Below the pieces are notes generated by a model. It did not search any database, was not told the DNA's origin, and was given only the letters and a program-made list of their open reading frames with translations. Of a stretch of 64,000 bases of DNA, positions 40,993-50,171 are shown one piece after another. Origin of the DNA: Ricordea florida (Eukaryota; Cnidaria; Anthozoa; Corallimorpharia; Ricordeidae). Where the stretch lies: NCBI GenBank assembly GCA_949710005.1, contig OX453276.1, forward strand, positions 9,817,553 to 9,881,552. The letters are read 5' to 3'. Within the stretch, counting starts at the first letter, position 1. The number at the start of each line of letters is the position of its first letter. The position numbers and the translations under genes were made by a program.

Positions 40993-43900
40993 TGTCCATA
41001 TGGAAGAGTATTTATCCCATCTTTGCAAATTATTCTCTTATCATCTTCGGCAGATAGTGCTTTTTTATTAACGGTTTTTGTGTAAATATTATGTAGTTTT
41101 GAACCAATTAAATTTTGTAATCTCATTTGTGGTTCTTTAGTATTCAAACAATTTTTAAAGTCATTAAATTTTATTGTTTTCTTAACAACTAATTTCTTTG
41201 TTCCTTTATTCTTCTTTATCTCTTTGCCATTATCCATTAATACAGTATATTGTTTGGCGCCTAAACCGACAAACTCTATAGGTATACTTCCACCAAACTC
41301 ATCTTTGAACATTCCAATTACTTTTTTGTTTACACCAACCTCAATTCCAGATGGATGTTCTTTAGTGTAATTGCTAGTGTCAAACTTTTCTCTTACATCT
41401 GAACTTATATCTTTGTAGAAATCTGCAGTTTCTATAATATATACAAGAGAATCAGTATCAGTCATAAGTAATTCGGCTTTTTCTCCATATTTCTCTTTAA
41501 TATAATTATAATGAAAGTCATACATTATTTGTTTACTTAAATCTAAAATTGAAAACCCTACATAAATTGGTTTATTAAATCTTATTTCTGTTTTCTTCAT
41601 ATTTATGGCGGCTAGATCCTCTGAAAAGATAGTAAAATGATTAAAGTTTGGTTTTCTTATTAATTTTTTAGCTGATTCTATATTATTAACTAATCTAACA
41701 TCTATCCTTTTTCTCATATTTTCCATTGTTTTACCAAATACAGAGTTATTCATAAGTTTAAAGAAATCTTTTTCAAAGTCGTTTTTAGCTTGTGCTCTCA
41801 ATTTTGTATTCAAATCAATGTAAGGTTTTAACCACTCAGACTCTTCAAATTTAATTCCCTTATGAATCTTTGTTATTTTTAATCCCATACTTTCATAAAA
41901 TTTTAGAGTTTCATGGTGAACTACATATCTTTGCTTATTTAATAGGTTTGGTATTAATTTCTTAACTTTATTAACAGTAAGTTTTTCTGAGGCTAAAGGT
42001 AGATCTTTATGATCATCGTGAAGATGCTTTGGGTATTCCAAATCAACCTCAACTATACAAGATATATTCCTCCAATTTTCAAGATCTTCATTTGGAATCC
42101 ATTTAAAACCTCTTTTTGGTAATTTCTTGCTCATTCCAGCTCCATATAAGTTATTTGCGTCAAGATAAATAATATAACTTATAAGTTTATTTATTTCAAA
42201 ATTTGTCATATAGGGGTTATTAGCTTTAGCATATCTTTTTGATACTTGGGATGTACCACCCCTAATCCCTTTCTCAATAAAAAGTAGCATATTAACATCC
42301 GTAAACAATTCTAAACTAGCTTTAGTTAATTTTAACATTGCATCCCAAGATAATCCCGGCGATGTAAAATAGTGAGCAGGATCTAAACCATAATTATTAA
42401 TACATACATCTCTAAAGTTCTCAAATACATCAGCTAGCTGTAATACATCCGTTTTTAGATATAAATCGTGATAATCTCTCATTGTTTTCATATCAAATGA
42501 CGCCCATACATTTTTTGCACGCACATAATCTTCATCTGAAATATCTTGATTATTAAGAATTGATTTAAATTCTTTCTTTGTTGGAATTTCTGTTTCATTA
42601 AGTTTATCAATGCGATCAAAATAATCATAAGGGAACACACCCTTTCTCAACAATAATTTTAACTTTTCTCCCGCAAAATGTTTTTTAGTTTCTTTCATAT
42701 TTTTATCTATTGGTGAAAAACACATACTTCCTAATAACTTACAATTCTTACATTGATCGCAATTACCAACACCCTTAAAAGTAATAATCTTTCCATCTTT
42801 TATATAACTTTTCAAACATTTTCCTGGTTTACATGATTCACATTTTCCGCATTTAGTAAGATTGTCAACTAATCCACTAAGAGAGCTTTGCATAAATTTA
42901 TAAGAATCAATAAATCTTATTTTTCTAGTAATAGGTTTTGTGTTGTCATCTTCATCATCATCTTCATAATTATCATCCTCTTCACCTCCGCAATCATAAT
43001 TAATTAAAATTTTCTTTGAGAAACTAATATACTTTTCATCGGTGTTAGCTAAACATTCTATTTTACCCTTTGTTTTACCAAGATTCTTAATAAATAGATG
43101 TGAATCATACCCCGAAAGATTGTGAATTATTACTGGAATAAATTTAGGAATCACATATTTTAAGTTACACATATTATGCGCTGCTCCTCTATATTTCCCA
43201 GTAAGATGACAATGATCTATTACTTTTTTAAAATCTTCTTCTTCAGTATTTTCATTAAATTTGCGATCACATATATGGCAATTAGTTGCATTTTCATAAT
43301 CTTTTTTATCCATTTCTGGCATATTCTTCTTATTATAAAATTCAAACTTCTTCTTTCTTTCTTCTATTAACATAAAAATTTTCCTAACATCTCTTTCTAA
43401 ATATTCTGTAAATATCTGCGCTACATCCTCATCATCAGATTTTGCGGTATACTTCACACACTTTTTAAAATCATCTGGCAATATACTTTCATCAAAACAT
43501 TTGATATAATAGCAGAATCCTGATGCTTTATGCATTTGGTAATTTTTAGTAAAGCTTTTAATTTCATTTGGTGAACAAGATTGTATTGGAATTAGACAGC
43601 TTTCAAAATCCGCATAAATAACAAAAGGTAATCGCATTTTATTTTTAAAATTTTTAAAGTAAATAAATTTTGGGCTCCCATCATCATTCGCAGGCATTTT
43701 TATTTTAACTTCCCCGTGTGAATCACAGTATTCCTTATGTTCTTGCAAAATCCTTTCATCATAAAATGAGTTGAAACATCTTATACAGAAATGTTTTTTG
43801 TGTTGATTATTATCAATTTCAGATGATAAAAGTCTGCTAACATTTTTTACTAAAATATAGTGGCTTTTTTCGCCATTATTTATTAAAATTAATGTTATAA

Positions 43901-45554
43901 CTTTACAATCGCATAACTTGCATTCATAATTATTACAATCACATTTATTACATCCACATTCTTGACATTCATGTTTTATACAACCTTTTTTCTCACATTT
44001 CTGTTTTTTCTTACAATCTTTTTTCATACAACCGCAATTCTTACATTTTTCTTCTTTCTTGCAATAACATTTATTGCTTAATCTTGCTGGATATATTTTA
44101 TCATCTTCTTCATCATATTTCAATACATTAACTGGATATGGGTTTTGTTTTTCAAACTTGACAAAATCTTTTAATAACATTGGACCTTCAATGTCAGAAA
44201 AGTCTAATTTTTTACAATTTTCCAACAATTCATTATTTACCCTCTCCCTATGGTTTTTTCTTGGGAACACCGCCTCTGTTAATGAAAGTTGACCGCAATC
44301 TTCACACTTATTCTGTATGTTAATAGTAGCTTTTTTTGCTGCTAATCTTTTTGGTGTTGGTATATATGAACTTCCAGAAATAACTGAGTAGGGTGTTATT
44401 CCAACATCAAAACGCGCTACAGAATCAAATTCAAAAACTAAATACTCGTATTTTTCTTGAAATTTTTCAAGCTCATAAAGTATATTTTTAATCATATCAT
44501 CATATTCTTCTGATAAATCGCTTGCTTCAGTAATTATTATTGGATTAGCATGAAAGTATTTTTCGATTTCTTCTTTAATTTGGTTTTTTTGTAAAGGAGT
44601 TTTTACAAACTTAGCTGATAGTATAACCTTAACCTTATTTGGTTTCTTATACTTATTAATAATATCTATAACTTTTGGTTTTATTTTTTTCATGAATTCT
44701 TCAATAGAATATCCTTTTTTACCATCTATAATGTGTTTTTTCAAATAACCCTTTTTGAATTTTTTTACATTTTCTCTAATGGTGAATTCTTCTTCTTTAG
44801 TGCTAACTGGTATATTTTGCTTTCTTTTTGTTTTGGGTCTGGCCCCCTCCTTCTCATAATCTCTTTTAGCTTTTATTTGTTTTTGTTGATTTTTCGGCGG
44901 GTTGGTTTCATTTACTTTTTTATATCTTTCTATAAAATTTTTAGCTAGTTCTTCTGTTTTATTTTTTACTTTTTCAGGAATATATGGTTTTACAAAATTC
45001 CAAAACTTGTTTAATACATTTCCTAAAAAAGGAGTTTGTTTTGTATTTTTAATCGAATCTTGTTTTATTGATTGTTTTTTCATTTTTGATGCTATTGGAA
45101 TGGGCGGTGGCGGTCTTGTTGGTTTAGGTGGAGGGGGTCTTGTTGGTTTAGGTTTATTAATATTTATTGTGGGTTGGTTCGGTGGAGGTGCGCCCGGCGG
45201 TGTTCCTGGTCTATATCGATCTGGTGAGCCTGGGGGTGTTCTTGGTATAAATATTTCATTATTTGGTTGAGGAATATTTAAAGGCGGCAAATTTGGTCTG
45301 TTTCTCGGCCTTATTTGCGGTATTGGAAGGGGTATTTGCGGTCTGTTTGCTCTTCTCATCGGCATATTATCTATCGCTCTAAAAATTTCTCTTCTATTAT
45401 CAACGATTTGTTGTACATTATTAATTATTTCGGGTATATTATTCAATGCTTGTATTTTATCTTCTTTATTAGTCATTCTTGATCTGCCTTGAATTCTATA
45501 CCATGAAAGTAAAGAGCTTAATTGTTTTGTATTCAAATTATATAATTGATCCAT
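40950..45554 (-). CDS. E1 protein-primed family-B DNA polymerase
   Basis: 1,534 codons, intact. Order: SAP-like start (1-45), Pro-rich region (about 70-165), conserved helix (YIPEKVKNKTEELAK), a Cys-rich insert of about 55 residues (490-548) absent from E2, a C2H2-like motif (590-612), exonuclease motif YADFES (about 643), an HNH-like HCHLTGKYRGAAHNMC (about 780-796), HNLSGYDSH (about 815), polymerase motifs YLDANNLYG (A, 1131), NNSVFGKT (B, 1270), TDTDSLVY (C, 1365) and KQY (1430). It replicates the linear genome from protein-capped ends. Start lies in the terminal repeat. Confidence 0.9.
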   Translation of the reverse strand: MDQLYNLNTKQLSSLLSWYRIQGRSRMTNKEDKIQALNNIPEIINNVQQIVDNRREIFRAIDNMPMRRANRPQIPLPIPQIRPRNRPNLPPLNIPQPNNEIFIPRTPPGSPDRYRPGTPPGAPPPNQPTININKPKPTRPPPPKPTRPPPPIPIASKMKKQSIKQDSIKNTKQTPFLGNVLNKFWNFVKPYIPEKVKNKTEELAKNFIERYKKVNETNPPKNQQKQIKAKRDYEKEGARPKTKRKQNIPVSTKEEEFTIRENVKKFKKGYLKKHIIDGKKGYSIEEFMKKIKPKVIDIINKYKKPNKVKVILSAKFVKTPLQKNQIKEEIEKYFHANPIIITEASDLSEEYDDMIKNILYELEKFQEKYEYLVFEFDSVARFDVGITPYSVISGSSYIPTPKRLAAKKATINIQNKCEDCGQLSLTEAVFPRKNHRERVNNELLENCKKLDFSDIEGPMLLKDFVKFEKQNPYPVNVLKYDEEDDKIYPARLSNKCYCKKEEKCKNCGCMKKDCKKKQKCEKKGCIKHECQECGCNKCDCNNYECKLCDCKVITLILINNGEKSHYILVKNVSRLLSSEIDNNQHKKHFCIRCFNSFYDERILQEHKEYCDSHGEVKIKMPANDDGSPKFIYFKNFKNKMRLPFVIYADFESCLIPIQSCSPNEIKSFTKNYQMHKASGFCYYIKCFDESILPDDFKKCVKYTAKSDDEDVAQIFTEYLERDVRKIFMLIEERKKKFEFYNKKNMPEMDKKDYENATNCHICDRKFNENTEEEDFKKVIDHCHLTGKYRGAAHNMCNLKYVIPKFIPVIIHNLSGYDSHLFIKNLGKTKGKIECLANTDEKYISFSKKILINYDCGGEEDDNYEDDDEDDNTKPITRKIRFIDSYKFMQSSLSGLVDNLTKCGKCESCKPGKCLKSYIKDGKIITFKGVGNCDQCKNCKLLGSMCFSPIDKNMKETKKHFAGEKLKLLLRKGVFPYDYFDRIDKLNETEIPTKKEFKSILNNQDISDEDYVRAKNVWASFDMKTMRDYHDLYLKTDVLQLADVFENFRDVCINNYGLDPAHYFTSPGLSWDAMLKLTKASLELFTDVNMLLFIEKGIRGGTSQVSKRYAKANNPYMTNFEINKLISYIIYLDANNLYGAGMSKKLPKRGFKWIPNEDLENWRNISCIVEVDLEYPKHLHDDHKDLPLASEKLTVNKVKKLIPNLLNKQRYVVHHETLKFYESMGLKITKIHKGIKFEESEWLKPYIDLNTKLRAQAKNDFEKDFFKLMNNSVFGKTMENMRKRIDVRLVNNIESAKKLIRKPNFNHFTIFSEDLAAINMKKTEIRFNKPIYVGFSILDLSKQIMYDFHYNYIKEKYGEKAELLMTDTDSLVYIIETADFYKDISSDVREKFDTSNYTKEHPSGIEVGVNKKVIGMFKDEFGGSIPIEFVGLGAKQYTVLMDNGKEIKKNKGTKKLVVKKTIKFNDFKNCLNTKEPQMRLQNLIGSKLHNIYTKTVNKKALSAEDDKRIICKDGINTLPYGHYFVKTELGGNSVS

Positions 45555-45822
45555 AATTGCTTTTGTAAATATAGCCTAAACTTTAAATCAATTTTTTTAT
45601 GGTTCAATTATCTGTGTCCTAGAAATTTTCTTTTATTACTGCTTAGTATTCTACTGATGTGTGCTAGCATTAGCAGACTCACAAAACTTAATCGGTAAAA
45701 TATTTTCTGATTAAATCTCTGATTAAATCTCTGATTAAGTTTTGGTAAATAAATTTAGGTTACAAGCTAAAAAATGTCTGATTAAATTCCTGTGTCCCAA
45801 AACCGCAGTTTTATCACTCTCT
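45518..45822 (-). repeat. E1 right terminal inverted repeat
   Basis: Inverse of 30545-30849. The polymerase start codon is 268 bases from the terminus, exactly the distance of the opposite gene's start. The outermost base differs (A here, C at the left). Confidence 0.9.
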
Positions 45823-45826
45823 CTTA

Positions 45827-47347
45827 TTGAAACTGCCAGCGGCCACGTCAATTAATGAAACCAAGAAATTGAGAGACATTTACGACAAACTTGAATCTCA
45901 CGTACGAAGTCTCCACAATGTTGGCATTAACTCAGAGACGTACGGAAGCTTTCTTTCTCCTGTGATCATGTCGAAGATTCCAGAAGAGTTGAGAATCGCG
46001 ATCACGAGAGATCTTTCAACAGAGGAATGGGATTTGGAGCCTATGTTAGAGATTTTTCGAAAGGAATTACAAATACGCGAGAAGTGTCAATTTATTCCGG
46101 GACATGTCAGCACCCGAGAGCCCCGAACTAATTATCTGCCCAAGCGACACGCAACCTTTGAGCCATCATCGACGACATCTGCCCTCTTCACAGACGGAAT
46201 CCCTCAGGCACAACGGAGTTCTTGGTGTACGTATTGTAAAGGCCCACATCCCTCTTCGAATTGTACTGTGATGACCAATGTTGCAGCCCGGGAGCAGTTT
46301 ATTCGACAGAAAGGCAAGTGTTTTATATGTTTACGCTCCGGTCACGTGGCACGTCGATGTGTTAATGGAAAAAGCTGTCATCTCTGCGGTCAGAAGGGTC
46401 ATCATCCTTCCCTATGCGTGTCACTGGGGATATCAAACCGTAGCGTTCAACAATGGAAGGCCAGTGGCGAGGAAAGTCGAGAAACTCCGAATCTACCAGC
46501 CCATACTTCAACTACAAATATGTTCATCGGTGCAAAAAACAGCGTTCTCCTCCAAACGGCCAGAGCAAACATCTACAAACCAGATGATAATGACACTCCT
46601 GTCAACGCAAGGCTAATCTTTGACAGCTGTAGTCAAAGAAGTTACGTCACAGAGAGCCTACAGAGATTTCTCAATTTGCCAGTTTTGGGACGGGATACGC
46701 TACTCATTAAGACGTTTGGAGAGCCAATAGCAAAGCTAAGAGAGTGCGATACTGTGCAGTTGGCAGTAGAGTCAAAAGACGGAATGAAGATTTACGTCTC
46801 CGCGTATGTAGTACCCTTAATTTGTACGCCAGTGAGCAATCAAATGGTGGAATTCACGCAGACGCACTACCAGCATCTACAGAGTTTAGAATTGGCAGAT
46901 GGCACGCAAGGTACTGACGAGCTAAGCATCGACCTCTTAATCGGAGCCGATTTCTATTGGCAGTTCGTCACCGGAATCACTGTTCGTGGTCAAGAACCAG
47001 GCCCCGCGGCGTTATCTACCAGACTCGGCTATGTCTTATCTGGTCCAGTTGGAATTTCGCCTTCGAGTCCTGAAAATTCTATAGTCAACTTCACGAAGAC
47101 CCATGTCCTTGAGATTTGCACCTCTGTATATGATGAGAAGATAGCCCTTGATCAGGAGGTGAGACGGTTTTGGGATTTAGAGACTTTAGGGATCAAACAA
47201 GAAGAACCAACTGTCTATGAGAAGTTCATCGCAAATATTAAGCATAATGGGGATAGGTACGAGGTCAAGTTGCCCTTCAAGGAATTCCACCCAATTGTAC
47301 CAGACAACTATCAACTAAGCAAGAGAAGGATGGAAACACTCTTAAGA
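45827..47347 (+). pseudogene. BEL/Pao gag end, zinc knuckles and protease
   Basis: Continues gag after E1 with no start of its own (KLPAATSINETKKLRDIY). Cys/His knuckles CTYCKGPHPSSNC and CFICLRSGHVARRC followed by CHLCGQKGHHPSLC bind RNA. An aspartic-protease region follows, with active-site-like LIFDSCSQRSYV and a later LLIGADFYW. The frame runs to the E2 junction, where it would proceed into RT. The long open frame shows that this part decayed little before E2 inserted. It is non-functional because of the insertions. Confidence 0.8.
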
Positions 47348-47853
47348 TGATGATATGTAAGGGGGGTTCTGGCACATTTTCATTACGATTTCATTACGAT
47401 TTCATTTTAAGCGTGGTGCTAGCACATTTTGATGATCTGTGTACAAAGCTTATGTGAAATATACCAAACCTATGCAAAGTCTCGGCCAAGCCCCCGTAGT
47501 CAAGAGGGGCCGACAGGCGGAGCGAGCGGAGGGCGACTCTACCCCCAGAGGCAAAGTCTATGCAAAGTCTCTGGCAAGCGGGTGGGCACCCCTCCGCGAA
47601 ATTGTTAAGTTTCTGTTAATGATACAAAGCTGGTACAAAAAACTATTTTGAAATTGGTAACGGCTGGGATCTGACACATTTTATGAAACTGATACTAAGC
47701 CTATGTGAAACCCTCCCCAGAAATTTGATGATGAGGATCTGGCACATTCGAAAAAAATGATTTTCAAAAGAAATAAAATACCTATTTAAAAAGAAGAATC
47801 ATTACAAAAAATGGAACAAGAATTACGAAGATTAAATGTACCGCAACTAAAAT
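47348..47853 (+). repeat. E2 left terminal inverted repeat
   Basis: Inverse of 62993-63498 with rare mismatches. CTRRCACATT words occur at 47369, 47419, 47671 and 47739. A GC-rich block (about 47475-47605) contrasts with the AT-rich rest. CATTACGATTT is directly repeated at about 47381-47402. It extends 43 bases into the first gene. Confidence 0.9.
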
Positions 47854-48245
47854 TTATTGCAAAAGAGTTGAAAATTAATGGAAGGTCCAGAATGTTTAAA
47901 GATAATTTAATTAATGAGTTGGAAAAATTTACTGATGTGGATATTGATGAGTTAATTACAAAAGCTATTTTAATGTATAATTACTCCTGCGTACATGGGA
48001 TTAAAAAATATTTTTGTAAAGAATGTGGGGGATCACAAATATGTACTCATGGGAAAATAAAGTATCAATGTAAAGAATGCGGTGGATCACAAATATGCGT
48101 TCATAGGAAAAGAAAATCTTACTGTGTATTATGTGATGGGTCACAAATATGTTTTCATAACCATCAAAAAAGTTTTTGTAAAGAATGCGGAGGATCACAA
48201 ATATGTATTCATAATAAACAAAAGTATCATTGCAAAGAATGTTGA
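47811..48245 (+). CDS. E2 Cys/His-repeat protein with SAP-like start
   Basis: 144 codons. Residues 1-42 form a fuller SAP-like motif than in E1 (LNVPQLKFIAKELKINGRS). A short acidic helix follows, then five units such as ICTHGKIKYQCKECGGSQ. The third unit reads CVLCDGSQ, a small deviation. The start lies in the terminal repeat and is shared with the polymerase at the other end. An AT-rich hairpin follows the stop. Likely zinc- and nucleic-acid-binding; role unknown. Confidence 0.8.
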   Translation: MEQELRRLNVPQLKFIAKELKINGRSRMFKDNLINELEKFTDVDIDELITKAILMYNYSCVHGIKKYFCKECGGSQICTHGKIKYQCKECGGSQICVHRKRKSYCVLCDGSQICFHNHQKSFCKECGGSQICIHNKQKYHCKEC

Positions 48246-48252
48246 ACATTAT

Positions 48253-48282
48253 GTTATTAAACCCTTATTTTGGTTTCATAAC
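48253..48282 (+). terminator. Hairpin after E2 Cys/His gene
   Basis: GTTATTAAACC pairs with GGTTTCATAAC (10 of 11), starting 8 bases after the stop codon. Confidence 0.55.
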
Positions 48283-48355
48283 AGAAGAACTTAACGAAAT
48301 AGATATTTTTAAAAATGAATTTTAATTTAAAAGATAAAAGATAAAATAAAAAAAG

Positions 48356-48955
48356 ATGGAAGGTCTAACAATTCAAGAATTTATTGAAAATGGCGTAATT
48401 AAATTAAAGTATTTTAATGAAAAAGAATTGGAAATTGGTGATTTCACTGATTCAATTAATAAGGATTTGTTAAAAGTAATATCAAAAAATTATGGATTTT
48501 TAGATGAAGATAGTCTGGTTGATATTAAAATTAGATATTTTAATAAGAACAACGACGGTGAAAGGTTTGTCTATTATTTTGAAGATGATGTAATAGATTT
48601 TGATAAGGGTCTTATATTATTTGATGAAATTTATGAGTTATTAGTGGATAAAGCAAATTATACTTATGAAATGCGAAATAGGCAAAAATATTTTAGAAGA
48701 ACTTATATTGATGAAGATGATGATGATGATGATGATGATGATTATTATGCTGATAGTATGAATGATTTTATTGTTAGTTCAATTAAAATTACATTATATA
48801 AAAATGCACACAAGGTATTACACAAAAAGAAATTTTATAATGATTTGTATAATGATTTAATGGCCACAGCATGGCACCCATCTAGATATTTAGATTGGTG
48901 TATCGATTTTGTGGAATTAAGAGATTTGAAAGAACGTTGGGGCGAAGAAGATTAA
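48356..48955 (+). CDS. E2 acidic/Tyr-rich protein, unknown
   Basis: 199 codons, orthologue of 31266-31895. It contains a run of Asp residues encoded by a GAT repeat (about 48713-48741), which is absent in E1 and looks like repeat expansion. The conserved end ATAWHPSRYLDWC and ELRDLKERW is kept. The 30-base leader before the ATG (TTTAAAAGATAAAAGATAAA) also precedes the 84-codon gene at 53752. A hairpin follows. No enzymatic motif. Confidence 0.75.
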   Translation: MEGLTIQEFIENGVIKLKYFNEKELEIGDFTDSINKDLLKVISKNYGFLDEDSLVDIKIRYFNKNNDGERFVYYFEDDVIDFDKGLILFDEIYELLVDKANYTYEMRNRQKYFRRTYIDEDDDDDDDDDYYADSMNDFIVSSIKITLYKNAHKVLHKKKFYNDLYNDLMATAWHPSRYLDWCIDFVELRDLKERWGEED

Positions 48956-48969
48956 TATTATATAATTAT

Positions 48970-48999
48970 GTTATATAACTAAAGTAATAGTTACATAAC
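48970..48999 (+). terminator. Hairpin after E2 acidic gene
   Basis: GTTATATAACT pairs with AGTTACATAAC (10 of 11 Watson-Crick, one G-T), 14 bases after the stop codon, in the same position as 31919-31948 of E1. Confidence 0.55.
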
Positions 49000-49005
49000 A
49001 AAAAT

Positions 49006-49641
49006 TTATCTAAATCTTAAACTAAAAGTTATGGGAGAACCCCTAATATCAAGTTTTTCCCATTCATTGTCTAAGATAGTTAAATCAAAGTGGTTTATGA
49101 GGCTCTCATATTTTTGGACCGGAATTGCCGGATAATCCTTTGAGGGTATGTTTGCAAGTAGGTTTGATGGTGCGAGTTTCACAGGTTCTCCATATTTGGT
49201 GTTATTCATATATGACGACTTATTATCAACTAAACTACACATAAGCCTCAAAGGTTCTCTAATCTGTAAATTTATAGGGTATAATTTACCAGGATTTATA
49301 ACTTCAGGCACTCCTAAACCAACCGCTAATCCTCTAGAAAGTCTAATTTTATAGTTCTTATTTGAATAAAGATAGTCAACAGTATCACTCTCAATTATTG
49401 TTATCTTTTCCACGTCCGAATCATTAAGAAAGATTGATTGAATATTACAAAGAGAATATGTGCCGGGTTGAATTTTTATGATGACTTGATTCTTATCATT
49501 GAATAATGTCTGTTGGTCCTTGAAATTAATCAACTTTTTGGGCTTTAAATTACAATCCAGGAGCTGTATTTCCCGAAGATTTTTCAGAGGAGGATCTAAA
49601 TAAATTCTAGTTTCCGAATCGCGCATTGTAATACTGAACAT
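49006..49641 (-). CDS. E2 probable penton (minor capsid) protein
   Basis: 211 codons, same length as E1 (31980-32615), with a TCTAAAAAC motif at 49671-49663. Conserved blocks: ETRIYLDPPLKNLREIQLLD, GTYSLCNIQSIF, NPGKLYPINLQIREPLRL and the closing INHFDLTILDNEW ... FSLRF. Only 38 bases separate its ATG from the divergent Rpb7-like gene. The single-jelly-roll penton role is inferred from the beta-strand pattern and position. Confidence 0.5.
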   Translation of the reverse strand: MFSITMRDSETRIYLDPPLKNLREIQLLDCNLKPKKLINFKDQQTLFNDKNQVIIKIQPGTYSLCNIQSIFLNDSDVEKITIIESDTVDYLYSNKNYKIRLSRGLAVGLGVPEVINPGKLYPINLQIREPLRLMCSLVDNKSSYMNNTKYGEPVKLAPSNLLANIPSKDYPAIPVQKYESLINHFDLTILDNEWEKLDIRGSPITFSLRFR

Positions 49642-49662
49642 ATTTTTGATTAAATTATATTA

Positions 49663-49671
49663 GTTTTTAGA
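49663..49671 (-). promoter_or_regulatory. TCTAAAAAC motif, penton/Rpb7 divergent region
   Basis: Minus-strand TCTAAAAAC, 21 bases before the penton ATG 49641, inside the 38-base gap to the divergent Rpb7-like start at 49680. Confidence 0.45.
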
Positions 49672-49679
49672 TAAGGAAA

Positions 49680-50147
49680 ATGGAAACTAAAATAATTCAA
49701 AAGAGAATATATCTTGAACCCAAATATCTTGATAAAAATATTATGAGTCATTTATTGAGAACAATTGAAAAGAAATTAGAAAGAAAAGTTGATAAGGAAT
49801 ATGGGCATATTATTTCTGTGGAACAAATAATAAAAATTTTGCATAATGAAGATACTACTTTTCTTTTAGAAATTGAGGTGAAAACTTACAAGCCAAAAGC
49901 TAATCAAAAAGTTTACGGGGTAGTGTGCATGGTTTATGATCATGGTATTTTTGTTAATGTTTTTGACAAAGTAAAAACTTTAATCCCGCATATTTATATA
50001 AAAGATTATACTTTTGATGCTGCTTCCAATACATTTGAAAATAATAATAACAGAATTGGAATGGGCGATAAAATAAAAGTAGAAATAAAAGCAGTTAGAT
50101 TTAATGAAGGAGATTTTGAATGTATTGGAACATTATGTTTTGATTGA
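49680..50147 (+). CDS. Rpb7-like RNA polymerase subunit
   Basis: 155 codons from ATG 49680. The first half follows the Rpb7 tip domain (RIYLEPKYLDKNIMSHLL, then a Lys-rich helix and EYGHIISVEQI). The second half follows the S1/OB domain (KVYGVVCMVYDHGIFVNVF; FDAASNTFENNN; GDKIKVEIKAVRFNEGDFEC, ending IGTLCFD). Length is close to cellular Rpb7 (about 170). Rpb7 with Rpb4 forms the stalk of RNA polymerase II and binds emerging RNA; large DNA viruses encode versions. E1 has no counterpart. It is on the strand opposite to its virion-gene neighbours. Confidence 0.75.
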   Translation: METKIIQKRIYLEPKYLDKNIMSHLLRTIEKKLERKVDKEYGHIISVEQIIKILHNEDTTFLLEIEVKTYKPKANQKVYGVVCMVYDHGIFVNVFDKVKTLIPHIYIKDYTFDAASNTFENNNNRIGMGDKIKVEIKAVRFNEGDFECIGTLCFD

Positions 50148-50171
50148 TCTCAGGATTATGTAATGAAAACA

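Larger units (their letters stand above)
30545..45822. mobile_element. E1: Polinton-like endogenous virus, near-complete
   Basis: 15,278 bp with 305-bp terminal inverted repeats starting (C/A)GAGAGTGATAAAACTG and a 4-bp CTTA at both flanks (30541-30544, 45823-45826). The first-base mismatch and short duplication are slightly unlike the 6-bp target of classical Polintons. It encodes PolB, integrase, packaging ATPase, a double-jelly-roll-like capsid protein and nine further proteins with little spacing. It is AT-rich and intron-free, unlike the host flanks. Only one nonsense codon was found, so the insertion is young. Confidence 0.9.

Noticed and set aside
43176-43370. Phe/Ile-rich antisense frames within both polymerase genes
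   Set aside because: Antisense shadows of AT-rich coding DNA; no conserved start or promoter.
47439-47651. 70-codon frame in the E2 terminal repeat, mirrored at 63195-63407
   Set aside because: No ATG at its start. It runs through the GC-rich block and appears twice only because the repeat is duplicated.
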